This document shows, in pieces, positions 1 through 6,524 of a stretch of DNA of 7,002 bases. Below the pieces are notes generated by a model. The model was given only the letters and a program-made list of their open reading frames with translations. It was not told the origin of the DNA and did no database searches. Every line of letters begins with the position of its first letter. Position 1 is the stretch's first letter. Made by a program: the position numbers and the translations under genes. Origin of the DNA: Nitrospirota bacterium. Its GTDB lineage: Bacteria > JACPQY01. Location of the stretch: the NCBI GenBank assembly GCA_016190245.1, contig JACPQY010000034.1, positions 1-7,002 of the forward strand. The letters run 5' to 3'.

Positions 1-32
1 GCCAACTCGGATTTCTCTCTCCCCGTCAATTC

Positions 33-106
33 CCTGACGAATCTTGGACGGCTCACACGCCTTCGCTCCTTCACCCCCGGTTGTCCCCATCATCCCATTC
101 GTCAGG
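33..106. repeat. Inverted repeat with 10-bp arms in upstream region
   Basis: CCTGACGAAT at 33-42 is repeated as its exact reverse complement ATTCGTCAGG at 97-106, with 54 bases between. No convincing coding frame lies in 1-238. The arms may be a pair of regulator sites or the ends of a short element; the sequence alone does not decide. A shorter perfect inverted repeat, GCTTAG-T-CTAAGC, lies at 142-154, between this repeat and the promoter-like pair. Confidence 0.4.
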
Positions 107-179
107 TCCATCGATTTACATTAAAAGACTTTGGTAAGAGGGCTTAGTCTAAGCAAGAGAGCCGACCCATCATCATCGC

Positions 180-206
180 TTGACATGGTAGTGGCATCAG
201 TATAAG
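180..206 (+). promoter_or_regulatory. Sigma-70-like promoter of the operon
   Basis: TTGACA at 180-185 matches the -35 consensus exactly. TATAAG at 201-206 matches five of six -10 positions. The spacer is 15 bases, shorter than the usual 17. Transcription would begin near 213, immediately before the palindrome at 214-233, giving a 5' leader of only about 26 bases. The position and the lack of any other good pair make this the likely promoter for the repressor and the genes behind it. Confidence 0.55.
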
Positions 207-213
207 CTATCCA

Positions 214-233
214 CTGACTGGATGTCCAGTCAG
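214..233. promoter_or_regulatory. Probable TetR-family operator, perfect palindrome
   Basis: CTGACTGGATGTCCAGTCAG is a perfect inverted repeat with two 9-bp arms around TG. It ends five bases before the repressor start codon and lies at the predicted transcription start. Palindromes of this size next to their own gene are typical of TetR-family operators, so autoregulation of the operon is the natural reading. Binding by this particular protein is inferred, not shown. Confidence 0.7.
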
Positions 234-238
234 CCACC

Positions 239-904
239 ATGACGGCGCCAAAACGATTGGTGGGAAAAGCCGGGAGGGAATCGGCCCGCCGAGCCGAGCA
301 AAAGGCAGCCAGCCGGCAGGCGATCCTGAACGCCGCCATGGCCTGCTTCAACGAGCACGGCTTCCAGCACACCTCAATTGATGCCATCGCGCGAGAGGCC
401 CGCGTTTCCAAGGGGCTCGTCCACTACCACTTCGAGTCCAAGGAGCAGATCTTTGGCGAAATCCAAGCTCTCCTGTTCAGACGTCTTGCCGCGAAAATCG
501 AGAACGCCTCGGCGGGACTGGGCCTCTCGGCCGAGAGAGCGGCGTGGGCCGCCGAAGAGCTCTGGGAAGCGCTCCTCAGGATGCAGCGCATGCTGCCGAT
601 GGGGCTGACCCTTCTGGAGCGCGCGCTGAGGCACAGGAAACTCCGCAAACAGGCTTCCAAGTTCGTTCAAGAACAGCGAAGACTGATCATCGCCGGCATC
701 CGCGCGGTGTCCGGCCGACGGCCAGAGGAGCTGGGCATCACCGCGCAAGCACTCGCCGACCTCACGGTCGCCACGGTCGTCGGATTGCTCGTGCTTCAGC
801 CCTTCTCGACCCACCCCTCCAGGGCCAAGGGGATCTACGACACATTCAAAAAACTCGCGATGCGGTTCCTGTTCCCACCGGAGGACAAGGAGGTGGATCC
901 ATGA
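239..904 (+). CDS. TetR/AcrR-family transcriptional regulator
   Basis: This 221-residue protein has the usual TetR length. A basic N-terminal tail (residues 1-25) leads into the DNA-binding domain at about 26-72. The recognition region ASIDAIA-like segment at 44-52 and RVSKGLVHYHFESKEQIF at 55-72 is the typical TetR helix-turn-helix, including the YHF-x-SKE-x-(L/I)-F signature. The remaining 150 residues are helical and form the ligand-binding and dimer domain, which diverges too much to predict the ligand. The ATG at 239 lacks a clear Shine-Dalgarno site; the next in-frame ATG (residue 34) would cut into helix 1, so 239 is preferred. The gene lies just behind a perfect palindrome that it probably binds. 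Its TGA overlaps the ATG of the hydrolase (ATGA at 901-904), so the two are translationally coupled and the repressor likely controls the whole operon. Confidence 0.9.
   Translation: MTAPKRLVGKAGRESARRAEQKAASRQAILNAAMACFNEHGFQHTSIDAIAREARVSKGLVHYHFESKEQIFGEIQALLFRRLAAKIENASAGLGLSAERAAWAAEELWEALLRMQRMLPMGLTLLERALRHRKLRKQASKFVQEQRRLIIAGIRAVSGRRPEELGITAQALADLTVATVVGLLVLQPFSTHPSRAKGIYDTFKKLAMRFLFPPEDKEVDP
887..894 (+). promoter_or_regulatory. Strong ribosome binding site of the hydrolase gene
   Basis: AAGGAGGT lies six bases before the ATG at 901, inside the 3' end of the repressor gene. It fixes the hydrolase start at 901, although the same frame stays open back to position 544. Confidence 0.85.
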
Positions 905-1872
905 ATCCTTCCCTCACCGACCGCCCGAAGCTCTACGACAACTACGATTTCCGTCCGAACGCGATCGCGGTGGATGGTCACCAGATCCATTATGTGGACG
1001 AGGGCACGGGCGAAATCATTCTCATGCTGCACGGCAACCCCACGTGGGCCTACCTCTACCGCCACCTCATTCACGCCCTGAGCGGCGAGTATCGCTGCGT
1101 CGCGCCCGATCACCTGGGTTTCGGATTCTCCGACAAGCCTTATCGCGCGGACTACAGCATGCGGGCGCACATCATGAGGCTCACCCAATTCGTGCGCAAG
1201 CTCGCGTTGAAAGACGTCACGCTGGTCGGCCAGGACTGGGGAGGCATCATCGGCCTGGGCTGGGCGGTGCGCGAAAAGGTGACGGTCAAGCGCCTCGTGG
1301 TCCTCAATACCGCGGGCTTCGCGCCTCCGAACCCCGGTGAGATCCTGAGAATGAAACCCTTCCCGTGGGGGCTTCTCCTTCTCCCGCTGCTGAGAACACC
1401 CGTCGCCGGTGAACTCTTCGTCCAAGGTCTGAACGGTTTCGTCCGGTACCTCCTGCCCAAGGGCTTCCACCATCGGGAGAGGCTTTCGAAGGAGGTCATG
1501 GAGGGCTATCTCGACCCCTACCCCACGTGGGCCTCCCGACGGGCCCACCTCGAGAGCGTCCGCCAGATTCCCGTCCTGCCGTCCCACCCGACGTGGCAAC
1601 TTCTCGAGGAGATCGGCGCGGAACTCATGGGGTGGGAGGTGCCCGCTCAGATCATCTGGGGAATGCGCGATCCCGTGTTTGGCCCCTGGTTCCTGGAGGA
1701 ATTCGAGCGCAGGCTCCCCAACCACGCCCCCAGCCTGCGCATCGAGGACGCCGGGCATTTCCTTCAGGACGACACGCCCGACGTCATCTCCAACAAGATC
1801 CGCGAATTCATGGCCGCCACGCGGGCGCGGGCGGAAGCGGCGGCCGGGCGAAGCGCCATCGCGATCGGATGA
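901..1872 (+). CDS. Alpha/beta hydrolase, haloalkane dehalogenase/OleB type
   Basis: This 323-residue protein has an alpha/beta-hydrolase fold with the haloalkane dehalogenase set of residues. The oxyanion-hole motif HGNPTW is at 44-49. The nucleophile elbow GQDWGG at 110-115 has Asp112 as nucleophile and Trp113 next to it, and Asn46 plus Trp113 match the halide-binding pair of the family. The acid is probably Asp257 in WGMRDPVFGP, and the base is His286 in EDAGHFLQDD. A helical cap lies between about 140 and 225. The phrases GYLDPYPTWASRR and QIPVLPSHPTW resemble subfamily III enzymes and OleB, the beta-lactone decarboxylase of long-chain olefin synthesis, but no OleA, OleC or OleD gene is present here. 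Carbon-halogen hydrolysis, beta-lactone decarboxylation or another ester-type reaction are all possible. The protein has no signal peptide and is likely cytoplasmic. The last 18 residues are Ala/Arg-rich and probably disordered. Confidence 0.88.
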   Translation: MNPSLTDRPKLYDNYDFRPNAIAVDGHQIHYVDEGTGEIILMLHGNPTWAYLYRHLIHALSGEYRCVAPDHLGFGFSDKPYRADYSMRAHIMRLTQFVRKLALKDVTLVGQDWGGIIGLGWAVREKVTVKRLVVLNTAGFAPPNPGEILRMKPFPWGLLLLPLLRTPVAGELFVQGLNGFVRYLLPKGFHHRERLSKEVMEGYLDPYPTWASRRAHLESVRQIPVLPSHPTWQLLEEIGAELMGWEVPAQIIWGMRDPVFGPWFLEEFERRLPNHAPSLRIEDAGHFLQDDTPDVISNKIREFMAATRARAEAAAGRSAIAIG

Positions 1873-1878
1873 ACTCGG

Positions 1879-1886
1879 AAAGGAGG
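1879..1886 (+). promoter_or_regulatory. Ribosome binding site of the radical SAM gene
   Basis: AAAGGAGG ends five bases before the ATG at 1892 and sets the start there. The longer reading frame beginning at 1679 lies wholly inside the hydrolase gene in another frame and is not the real start. Confidence 0.85.
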
Positions 1887-1891
1887 AAGCC

Positions 1892-3685
1892 ATGAAGAAC
1901 GTGTTGCTGACGGATCCCTACGGCCCCGAGACGGTGAAGTGGGGCCGAGACATGCTCGACGTGATGGGTTCCAGGCTCGCCAGGGGCCACGGTCTGTTCG
2001 GGCTGGATTCCCACATGCATCCTTGGGCCCTCTACATCATCGCGGAGAACATCAGCAACCCCTGCACGGTGATGGAACATCCGCTGTGGGATGATTTCCT
2101 CGCGGAGATCCGGAAGGGGTACGACGTCGTGGGCATCCAGTTCAAGAGCTACTTCGCGCCCAAGCTCGTTCAGATGATTCGCGCCATCCGGCGCGAATCC
2201 CCTCACACGGAGATCGTGGTCGGCGGATACGGCGTGGGGATGCTGGAGGATCCGCCGCCCGGCGACACGGAGGGCTGCGCCCAGTTCATCCGGGAAAACG
2301 CGGACCACCTGTGCCGGGACGAGGGCGTGAGATTCATGCGCACGATTCTGGGCGACCACCCCGTGGACCGCCCCATCACGCAGTACCACCTGCCCACCGC
2401 GAGCTACGGCCTGCCCAACCTCTTCTTCAAGGCCCAGGTGCCCGCCTTTCTCGTCTCCCTCGGCTGCCCCAATGCCTGCGACTTCTGCAACACCTCGGCC
2501 TTTTTCTACCACAAGAAGATCTACGTGGCCGAGCCGGCCCAGATCTACGAATTCATGAAACACTACCAACGTAGCCTGAATACGGAGGACCTGCTGTGCC
2601 TCCTGTTCGACGAGGACATCGTCCTCAACCCGGACTGGGTGCGTGAACTTGGACGCCTCATCCGGTCGGACCGCAAGACCTGGGGCATCCGGTGGTTCAG
2701 CTTCGGCTCGATGCGTTCGATCTCCCGGTTCGAGCCGGAGGAACTCCGGGAGTGCGGCATGGGCGCGGTGTGGATCGGCGTCGAATCCGGCCTCGACGAG
2801 GTCCTCACGACGACGGACATCCACGTCGCCAAACGCAACGGGGCCAAGACGGTGCACGACGTCTTCAACGGCCTGTACCGCTGCGGGATCGTCACGATCG
2901 GCTCGATGATCTACGGGTTCGACTTCCACACGCCGGAGAATCTCAAGAAGGACGTCGAGTATTTCGTCAGCCTGAGGCCCTTCCTCTACCAAATCGGCGT
3001 GCTCACGCCCTGCCCCGGCACCAAGCTCTATAGGAAGATGGTGGAGGACCGCCGCGTGCTGGACACGTTCGGCTGGAACGACATGCATCTCTGGAAGGCG
3101 GGCGTCCACAGGCTCAAGCATCTGAGCAACGACGACATCCGGACGTACTACGATTGGGCACACACCCAGCTCAACGTCGTCAACGGCCCTCCGCTCGTCC
3201 ACTTCTTCGAAAGCAACCTGCTGGCCTACAAGTCCTTCCGCGGTGCGGACAGCGAGTTCCTCAAGTTCCAGGCGGAGAAGTCGCGCGACCTCTTGCGGGT
3301 GGTGCGCGCGATCGCCCCCATCGTGCGCGACCATGCACCCTCCCCGCTCGTCAGGCACAAGATCCGCGAGCTGGAGGCCGAGACGGATGCCGTCCTGGGG
3401 AGCGGACCGATCCCGGCCCGAATCGCGCTCGGGTTGTTCCGGCGGATGTTCAATTTCTGGATGGACCGCGCGGGGAACGTGGCGCCGAAAGGGACGCTCC
3501 TCGAATCCCGAACCCGGTGGACCCACTACCATCAATCGGGGAACGGCGGGCCGCCAAGGGTTGTGCGCAAGAAAATCCGCGGCGCGGGCCGTCCCCACGG
3601 GACCACCGACGGGCGCTGGGGAGCGGTGCACCTGGATACGCGCAGCCTCAAGACGGCCGCGAGTCGGGTGATGGGGCTCGCGTGA
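1892..3685 (+). CDS. Cobalamin-binding-type radical SAM protein
   Basis: This 597-residue protein has the layout of B12-binding radical SAM enzymes. An N-terminal Rossmann-like domain (about 1-150) includes YDVVGIQFKSYF at 77-88 and IVVGGYGVGML at 108-118, as in B12-binding domains of the family. The classical DxHxxG cobalamin-ligand motif is not visible, so cobalamin may bind without a histidine ligand, or not at all. The radical SAM core follows at about 185-385. Its iron-sulfur cluster motif is CPNACDFC, with Cys192, Cys196 and Cys199, and GVESG at 296-300 matches the SAM-contacting strand. TPCPGTKLY at 372-380 resembles the end of the core in this family. The C-terminal 200 residues are helical and basic and I do not recognise them. 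Substrate is unknown; methyl transfer, ring contraction and other radical chemistry are all known for relatives. It lies 19 bases after the hydrolase and four bases before the ATPase, so all are likely co-expressed. Confidence 0.85.
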   Translation: MKNVLLTDPYGPETVKWGRDMLDVMGSRLARGHGLFGLDSHMHPWALYIIAENISNPCTVMEHPLWDDFLAEIRKGYDVVGIQFKSYFAPKLVQMIRAIRRESPHTEIVVGGYGVGMLEDPPPGDTEGCAQFIRENADHLCRDEGVRFMRTILGDHPVDRPITQYHLPTASYGLPNLFFKAQVPAFLVSLGCPNACDFCNTSAFFYHKKIYVAEPAQIYEFMKHYQRSLNTEDLLCLLFDEDIVLNPDWVRELGRLIRSDRKTWGIRWFSFGSMRSISRFEPEELRECGMGAVWIGVESGLDEVLTTTDIHVAKRNGAKTVHDVFNGLYRCGIVTIGSMIYGFDFHTPENLKKDVEYFVSLRPFLYQIGVLTPCPGTKLYRKMVEDRRVLDTFGWNDMHLWKAGVHRLKHLSNDDIRTYYDWAHTQLNVVNGPPLVHFFESNLLAYKSFRGADSEFLKFQAEKSRDLLRVVRAIAPIVRDHAPSPLVRHKIRELEAETDAVLGSGPIPARIALGLFRRMFNFWMDRAGNVAPKGTLLESRTRWTHYHQSGNGGPPRVVRKKIRGAGRPHGTTDGRWGAVHLDTRSLKTAASRVMGLA

Positions 3686-3689
3686 GAAC

Positions 3690-4958
3690 GTGATCGAAAA
3701 CATCCGCGCGGAACTCAAGGCCCGCTTCGTCGAGCGCGACGACGTCATTGACGGCGCACTCACCGCCTTCCTGTGCCGCGAACACGTCCTGATCCTGGGC
3801 CCGCCCGGCACCGCCAAGAGCATGCTCGCCCAGGAGATCTGCCGGAGATTCGGCGGCCTCCGCTATTTCCGTTGGCTGCTGACCAAGTTCACCACTCCCG
3901 AAGAGCTCTTCGGTCCCGTCAGCCTTAAGGGTCTGGAGAACGACCGCTACGTCCGAGTGACGGCCGGCAAACTGCCCGAGGCGAACGTGGCCTTTCTGGA
4001 CGAGGTCTTCCTGGCGAACTCCTCCATCCTCAACACGCTCCTTACCCTCATCAACGAACGAAAGTTCTTCAACGGCGACCAAGCCGTGGACGTCCCGCTG
4101 ATTACGCTGTTTGCCTCGTGCAGCGAACCGCCGAAGTCCAAGGAACTCGGCGCGTTCTACGACCGGTTCCTCTTTCGATTCCAGGTGGGCTACGCTCGAG
4201 AGGATCGGAACTTCAAGAGGATCCTCACGCTGGAGGAAAACGCCGACTCTGTGCCTATCATGAAACCCTCACCCCCACCCTCCCCGCCTGTCCGATCCGC
4301 CACGGCGGACGGACGGGCAGGTCCCTTTCAGTCCGCCACGGGCGGAGAGGGAGTTCTCCGCCGGCCGGCGGAAGAGGGTCAGGGTGAGGAGATCCGGGCT
4401 TGGGCACAGGGGGCTTGGGACAGGCTTTTGGGCGTGACGGTGCCGGAGTCCATGCTGGACCTGCTCGCATCGCTGAGAAAGCGGCTGAACGGCCTGGGCA
4501 TCGTCGCATCCGACCGCCGGTACAAGCGGAGTCTGGGCGCGCTGCGCGCGCACGCGAGGATCCATGGCCGCGACGCCGCGACGCCGCGGGACATGGAGAT
4601 CCTGAAGACCATCCTTTGGACCACACCGGAGGAAGCCGAGAAAGTCGCCGACGCGATCGACGAGGTGGTGTTCCCCTCGCAGCACCGGGCGCAGCGCTGC
4701 CTCGACCAAGTGACCGAACTGAAGCGCGATCTGGAAGAGACTTACTATTCGGATGAAGAGCGCGCCGCCGTCGCGCGCGAGGCGCTCCACAAAGTCGAAA
4801 AGCTTTCGCAACGGATTCGCGATCTGGCGGCGGCCGACCGCTCGTCTGCTCCCGAGTCCGGCGTCAAGACAGTCGTCGCGCACTTCCACGATGTCGCCGA
4901 GACCGTACGGGCTCTCTGCAAGCAATTCCCCCCTCCGCATTCGGCCCAAGCGGGATGA
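3690..4958 (+). CDS. MoxR/RavA-like AAA+ ATPase carrying a repeat insertion
   Basis: This 422-residue protein is a MoxR-class AAA+ ATPase closest in pattern to RavA. Walker A is GPPGTAKS at 37-44 and Walker B is VAFLDE at 100-105. NTLLTLINERKFFNG at 115-129 is strongly conserved in the family. Arginine-finger candidates are Arg159 and Arg163 in YDRFLFRF. The sensor-1 strand reads FASCSEPP (141-148), where relatives usually have Asn. The lid domain includes ASDRRYKRSLGALRAHA at 273-289 and a RavA-like LW at 309-310. Residues 193-234 are a Pro/Gly/Arg-rich stretch encoded by a palindromic repeat inserted in frame between the ATPase core and the lid. The start is GTG at 3690, four bases after the radical SAM stop; the next Met (45) lies inside Walker A. 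The ribosome site is weak, so translation is probably coupled. MoxR ATPases work with VWA proteins as chaperone or cofactor-insertion machines, and one follows here. Confidence 0.88.
   Translation: MIENIRAELKARFVERDDVIDGALTAFLCREHVLILGPPGTAKSMLAQEICRRFGGLRYFRWLLTKFTTPEELFGPVSLKGLENDRYVRVTAGKLPEANVAFLDEVFLANSSILNTLLTLINERKFFNGDQAVDVPLITLFASCSEPPKSKELGAFYDRFLFRFQVGYAREDRNFKRILTLEENADSVPIMKPSPPPSPPVRSATADGRAGPFQSATGGEGVLRRPAEEGQGEEIRAWAQGAWDRLLGVTVPESMLDLLASLRKRLNGLGIVASDRRYKRSLGALRAHARIHGRDAATPRDMEILKTILWTTPEEAEKVADAIDEVVFPSQHRAQRCLDQVTELKRDLEETYYSDEERAAVAREALHKVEKLSQRIRDLAAADRSSAPESGVKTVVAHFHDVAETVRALCKQFPPPHSAQAG
4267..4389. repeat. In-frame palindromic repeat element inside the ATPase gene
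   Basis: The ends are inverted repeats: 4267-4282 (CCTCACCCCCACCCTC) and 4374-4389 (GAGGGTCAGGGTGAGG) pair at 14 of 16 positions. The span is 123 bases, exactly 41 codons, with no stop in the ATPase frame. Inside are TCCGCCACGGCGGA at 4296-4309 and a CCGCC-rich palindrome around 4332-4345. The blocks CCCTTTCAG (4323-4331) and GAGAGGGAGTTC (4345-4356) recur in inverted orientation at 6790-6811. The encoded Pro/Arg/Gly stretch is unlike the flanking ATPase. No target-site duplication is evident. Confidence 0.8.
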
Positions 4959-5062
4959 GCCCCGCAACGGAGGCACGGTCTGCGCTCATGGTCAGCCCGT
5001 CGAACCCTGAGCGGGGCCGAGCCTACCGACGGACCGCTCATCCTTCGACAAGCTCGGGATGA
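4955..5062 (+). CDS. Possible 35-codon bridging ORF between ATPase and VWA genes
   Basis: An ATG at 4955 overlaps the ATPase stop codon (ATGA, 4955-4958). It opens a frame of 35 codons that ends at a TGA (5060-5062) overlapping the ATG of the VWA gene (ATGA, 5059-5062). The peptide ends HPSTSSG and is mostly repeat-derived. It may be the remnant of the original VWA start, shifted out of frame by the repeat, or a coupling relay that brings ribosomes to the VWA start. There is no good Shine-Dalgarno site at 4955, which suits stop-start coupling. It is unlikely to make a functional peptide. Confidence 0.35.
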   Translation: MSPATEARSALMVSPSNPERGRAYRRTAHPSTSSG

Positions 5063-5069
5063 GCGGTCC
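5031..5069. repeat. Dispersed palindromic repeat at the VWA gene start
   Basis: GGACCGCTCATCC (5031-5043) and GGATGAGCGGTCC (5057-5069) form a perfect 13-bp stem around a 13-base loop. The core TTCGACAAGCTCGGGATGAG is of a kind seen as intergenic repeats in many GC-rich genomes. A degenerate partner, CGAACCCTGAGCGG, lies upstream at 5001-5014, so the inserted unit may extend from about 5000 to 5069. The VWA start codon lies in the right arm of the stem, where RNA folding could hide it. Confidence 0.75.
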
Positions 5070-6498
5070 TGGCGAAATCATTCGGCCCGGCGAGATCAGA
5101 AACATCCTCTGTGGCCACGGGCTGGCCGTGCGGTGTGACTCCCTGGATGTGGAAGCCTTGGAGGAGAACCTTGCTCCCGAGGACCGCGAACGCGTTGTGG
5201 CCACGATCCCGCGTCTGCCTGCGGCCGATCGTCTCCTCCAAGACCTGTTCTCCATCTTCTTCAAGGCTGCGATCCGACTCCACGCATACGACCAGCTCAG
5301 TCCCTCGGCGATGGGAAACAGACTCCTGATCGAAGCCACCCTCCGCTCAACCGGCTACGCAGAAAAGAAACGAGGGACTGTGCTGAACGAACGAGCAGCC
5401 ACCGGCGCTGCCGTAGCGACGTTGGAGAAACTGGGCCGGGAAATGGACAAGCTGAATCTCTCCATGGCCGGCCGTCTGCACCGCCTGGAGGCCGACCTCG
5501 CCCGCAGGCTGGACCACCTGACAGGCCGGAACAACGACGGCGATGCAGCCTACTCCGCCTGGAAAGGCACCCGGCAGGGAGCCGAATTCGGTGCCATCGA
5601 TGACAACCTCCAGTGCCCTCCACACGGCAAGCTCACCCTCGACGCTCAGCCTCTCCCACGCGGGACACGCTCGCTGGGTTGGGGGCCGCTGAGCGGCGAC
5701 CTCCCGGCCGCACTCCCGCCGCATGAGCGGATGGCCCTCGAGCGGCAGATCATGACGCTGGAACGGTTCCGAAGGTTCCTTCGGATGCTGGTCGAAATAC
5801 CCCCCAGGGCGGGCGATACCCTGCGGCGCATCCTTCGTACCGAATCGAACGAGACACACGACATCACGATGGGCAACGAACTCGGCAGGCTTCTGCCCAT
5901 GGAATTGACCGCGCTCGCCGGCCGGATCTCAAGGAAAGGATTCTTCAAGCGTCTGCGGGACAGCGAACTGCTCCAGTACGATCTCTCGACCTCTCCCCGG
6001 CCTGGACCGCTCGTCGCTTGCGTGGACACCAGCCACTCGATGGAAGGTGAGAAGGACCTGTTCGCGAAAGCACTGGCCCTCGCCTTCAGCCAAGCGGCCC
6101 TCGAACACGAACGAACCTTCCGCGCGATCCTCTTCGGCGCGAAGAACCAGCCGCCCCGGGTCGTGTCGTTCGAGCGGCCGCGATCGGAGGACTTGATCGA
6201 GCTTGCGGAGTTCGCCTTCGGGGGCGGCACGGACTTCGAGCTTCCCCTTCGGACGGCGATGCGAATCCAGGAAGAACACGTCGGCGAAGGGGGAGACATC
6301 GTTTTCCTGACCGACGGACGGTGCGCGCTTCCACCGGGTTTCGCGGACGAGATTCTCAGAGAGAAACGCCGCCTCGACGTCCGTATCACCGTGATTGTGA
6401 TGGATGTGGGCGAGAGTACGACACTCACCCTGCAGCCACCGCTGAGCGACGCCGTCTATACAACCGGCCAACTGCTCGCCGCCGAGGGAAGCACCTGA
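5059..6498 (+). CDS. VWA domain protein, ViaA-like partner of the MoxR ATPase
   Basis: This 479-residue protein has a helical N-terminal part (about 1-310) and a C-terminal VWA domain (about 315-475). The metal-ion-dependent adhesion site is DTSHS at 323-327, Thr391 in GGGTDFE and Asp419 in FLTDGR, so all five metal-site positions are filled. ELGRLLPMELTALA at 274-287 and the LLQYDLS segment at 304-310 just before the VWA domain resemble ViaA, the partner of RavA. The family usually has SGS where this protein has SHS. Without signal peptide or membrane segment it is likely cytoplasmic. The start is uncertain. ATG 5059 is the first usable codon in frame, has no clear Shine-Dalgarno site and lies in a repeat arm; the next in-frame GTG is codon 24. 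Paired with the ATPase upstream, it would recruit or remodel a client enzyme, possibly the radical SAM protein. Confidence 0.85.
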   Translation: MSGPGEIIRPGEIRNILCGHGLAVRCDSLDVEALEENLAPEDRERVVATIPRLPAADRLLQDLFSIFFKAAIRLHAYDQLSPSAMGNRLLIEATLRSTGYAEKKRGTVLNERAATGAAVATLEKLGREMDKLNLSMAGRLHRLEADLARRLDHLTGRNNDGDAAYSAWKGTRQGAEFGAIDDNLQCPPHGKLTLDAQPLPRGTRSLGWGPLSGDLPAALPPHERMALERQIMTLERFRRFLRMLVEIPPRAGDTLRRILRTESNETHDITMGNELGRLLPMELTALAGRISRKGFFKRLRDSELLQYDLSTSPRPGPLVACVDTSHSMEGEKDLFAKALALAFSQAALEHERTFRAILFGAKNQPPRVVSFERPRSEDLIELAEFAFGGGTDFELPLRTAMRIQEEHVGEGGDIVFLTDGRCALPPGFADEILREKRRLDVRITVIVMDVGESTTLTLQPPLSDAVYTTGQLLAAEGST

Positions 6499-6524
6499 AC
6501 CCGTTGGGTGGAAAGGGCACGTAG

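Noticed and set aside
544-900. Upstream extension of the hydrolase frame
   Set aside because: It lies entirely within the repressor gene in another frame; AAGGAGGT six bases before the ATG at 901 marks the true start.
1679-1891. Upstream extension of the radical SAM frame
   Set aside because: It overlaps the hydrolase catalytic region in another frame; AAAGGAGG before 1892 marks the true start.
835-1893. Minus-strand open frame of 352 codons across the hydrolase gene
   Set aside because: It mirrors the hydrolase codons, has no family motif and no convincing ribosome site.
1808-3823. Long minus-strand open frame of 671 codons across the radical SAM gene
   Set aside because: It is antisense to a gene with clear domain motifs and a strong ribosome site, and its translation is a His/Arg/Val-rich composition typical of a GC-rich shadow frame with no recognisable domain.
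4267-4389. Frameshift or assembly error in the ATPase gene
   Set aside because: The inserted segment is a multiple of three with no stop, has matched inverted ends and recurs nearby, and the conserved lid follows in the same frame, so it is a real insertion rather than an error.
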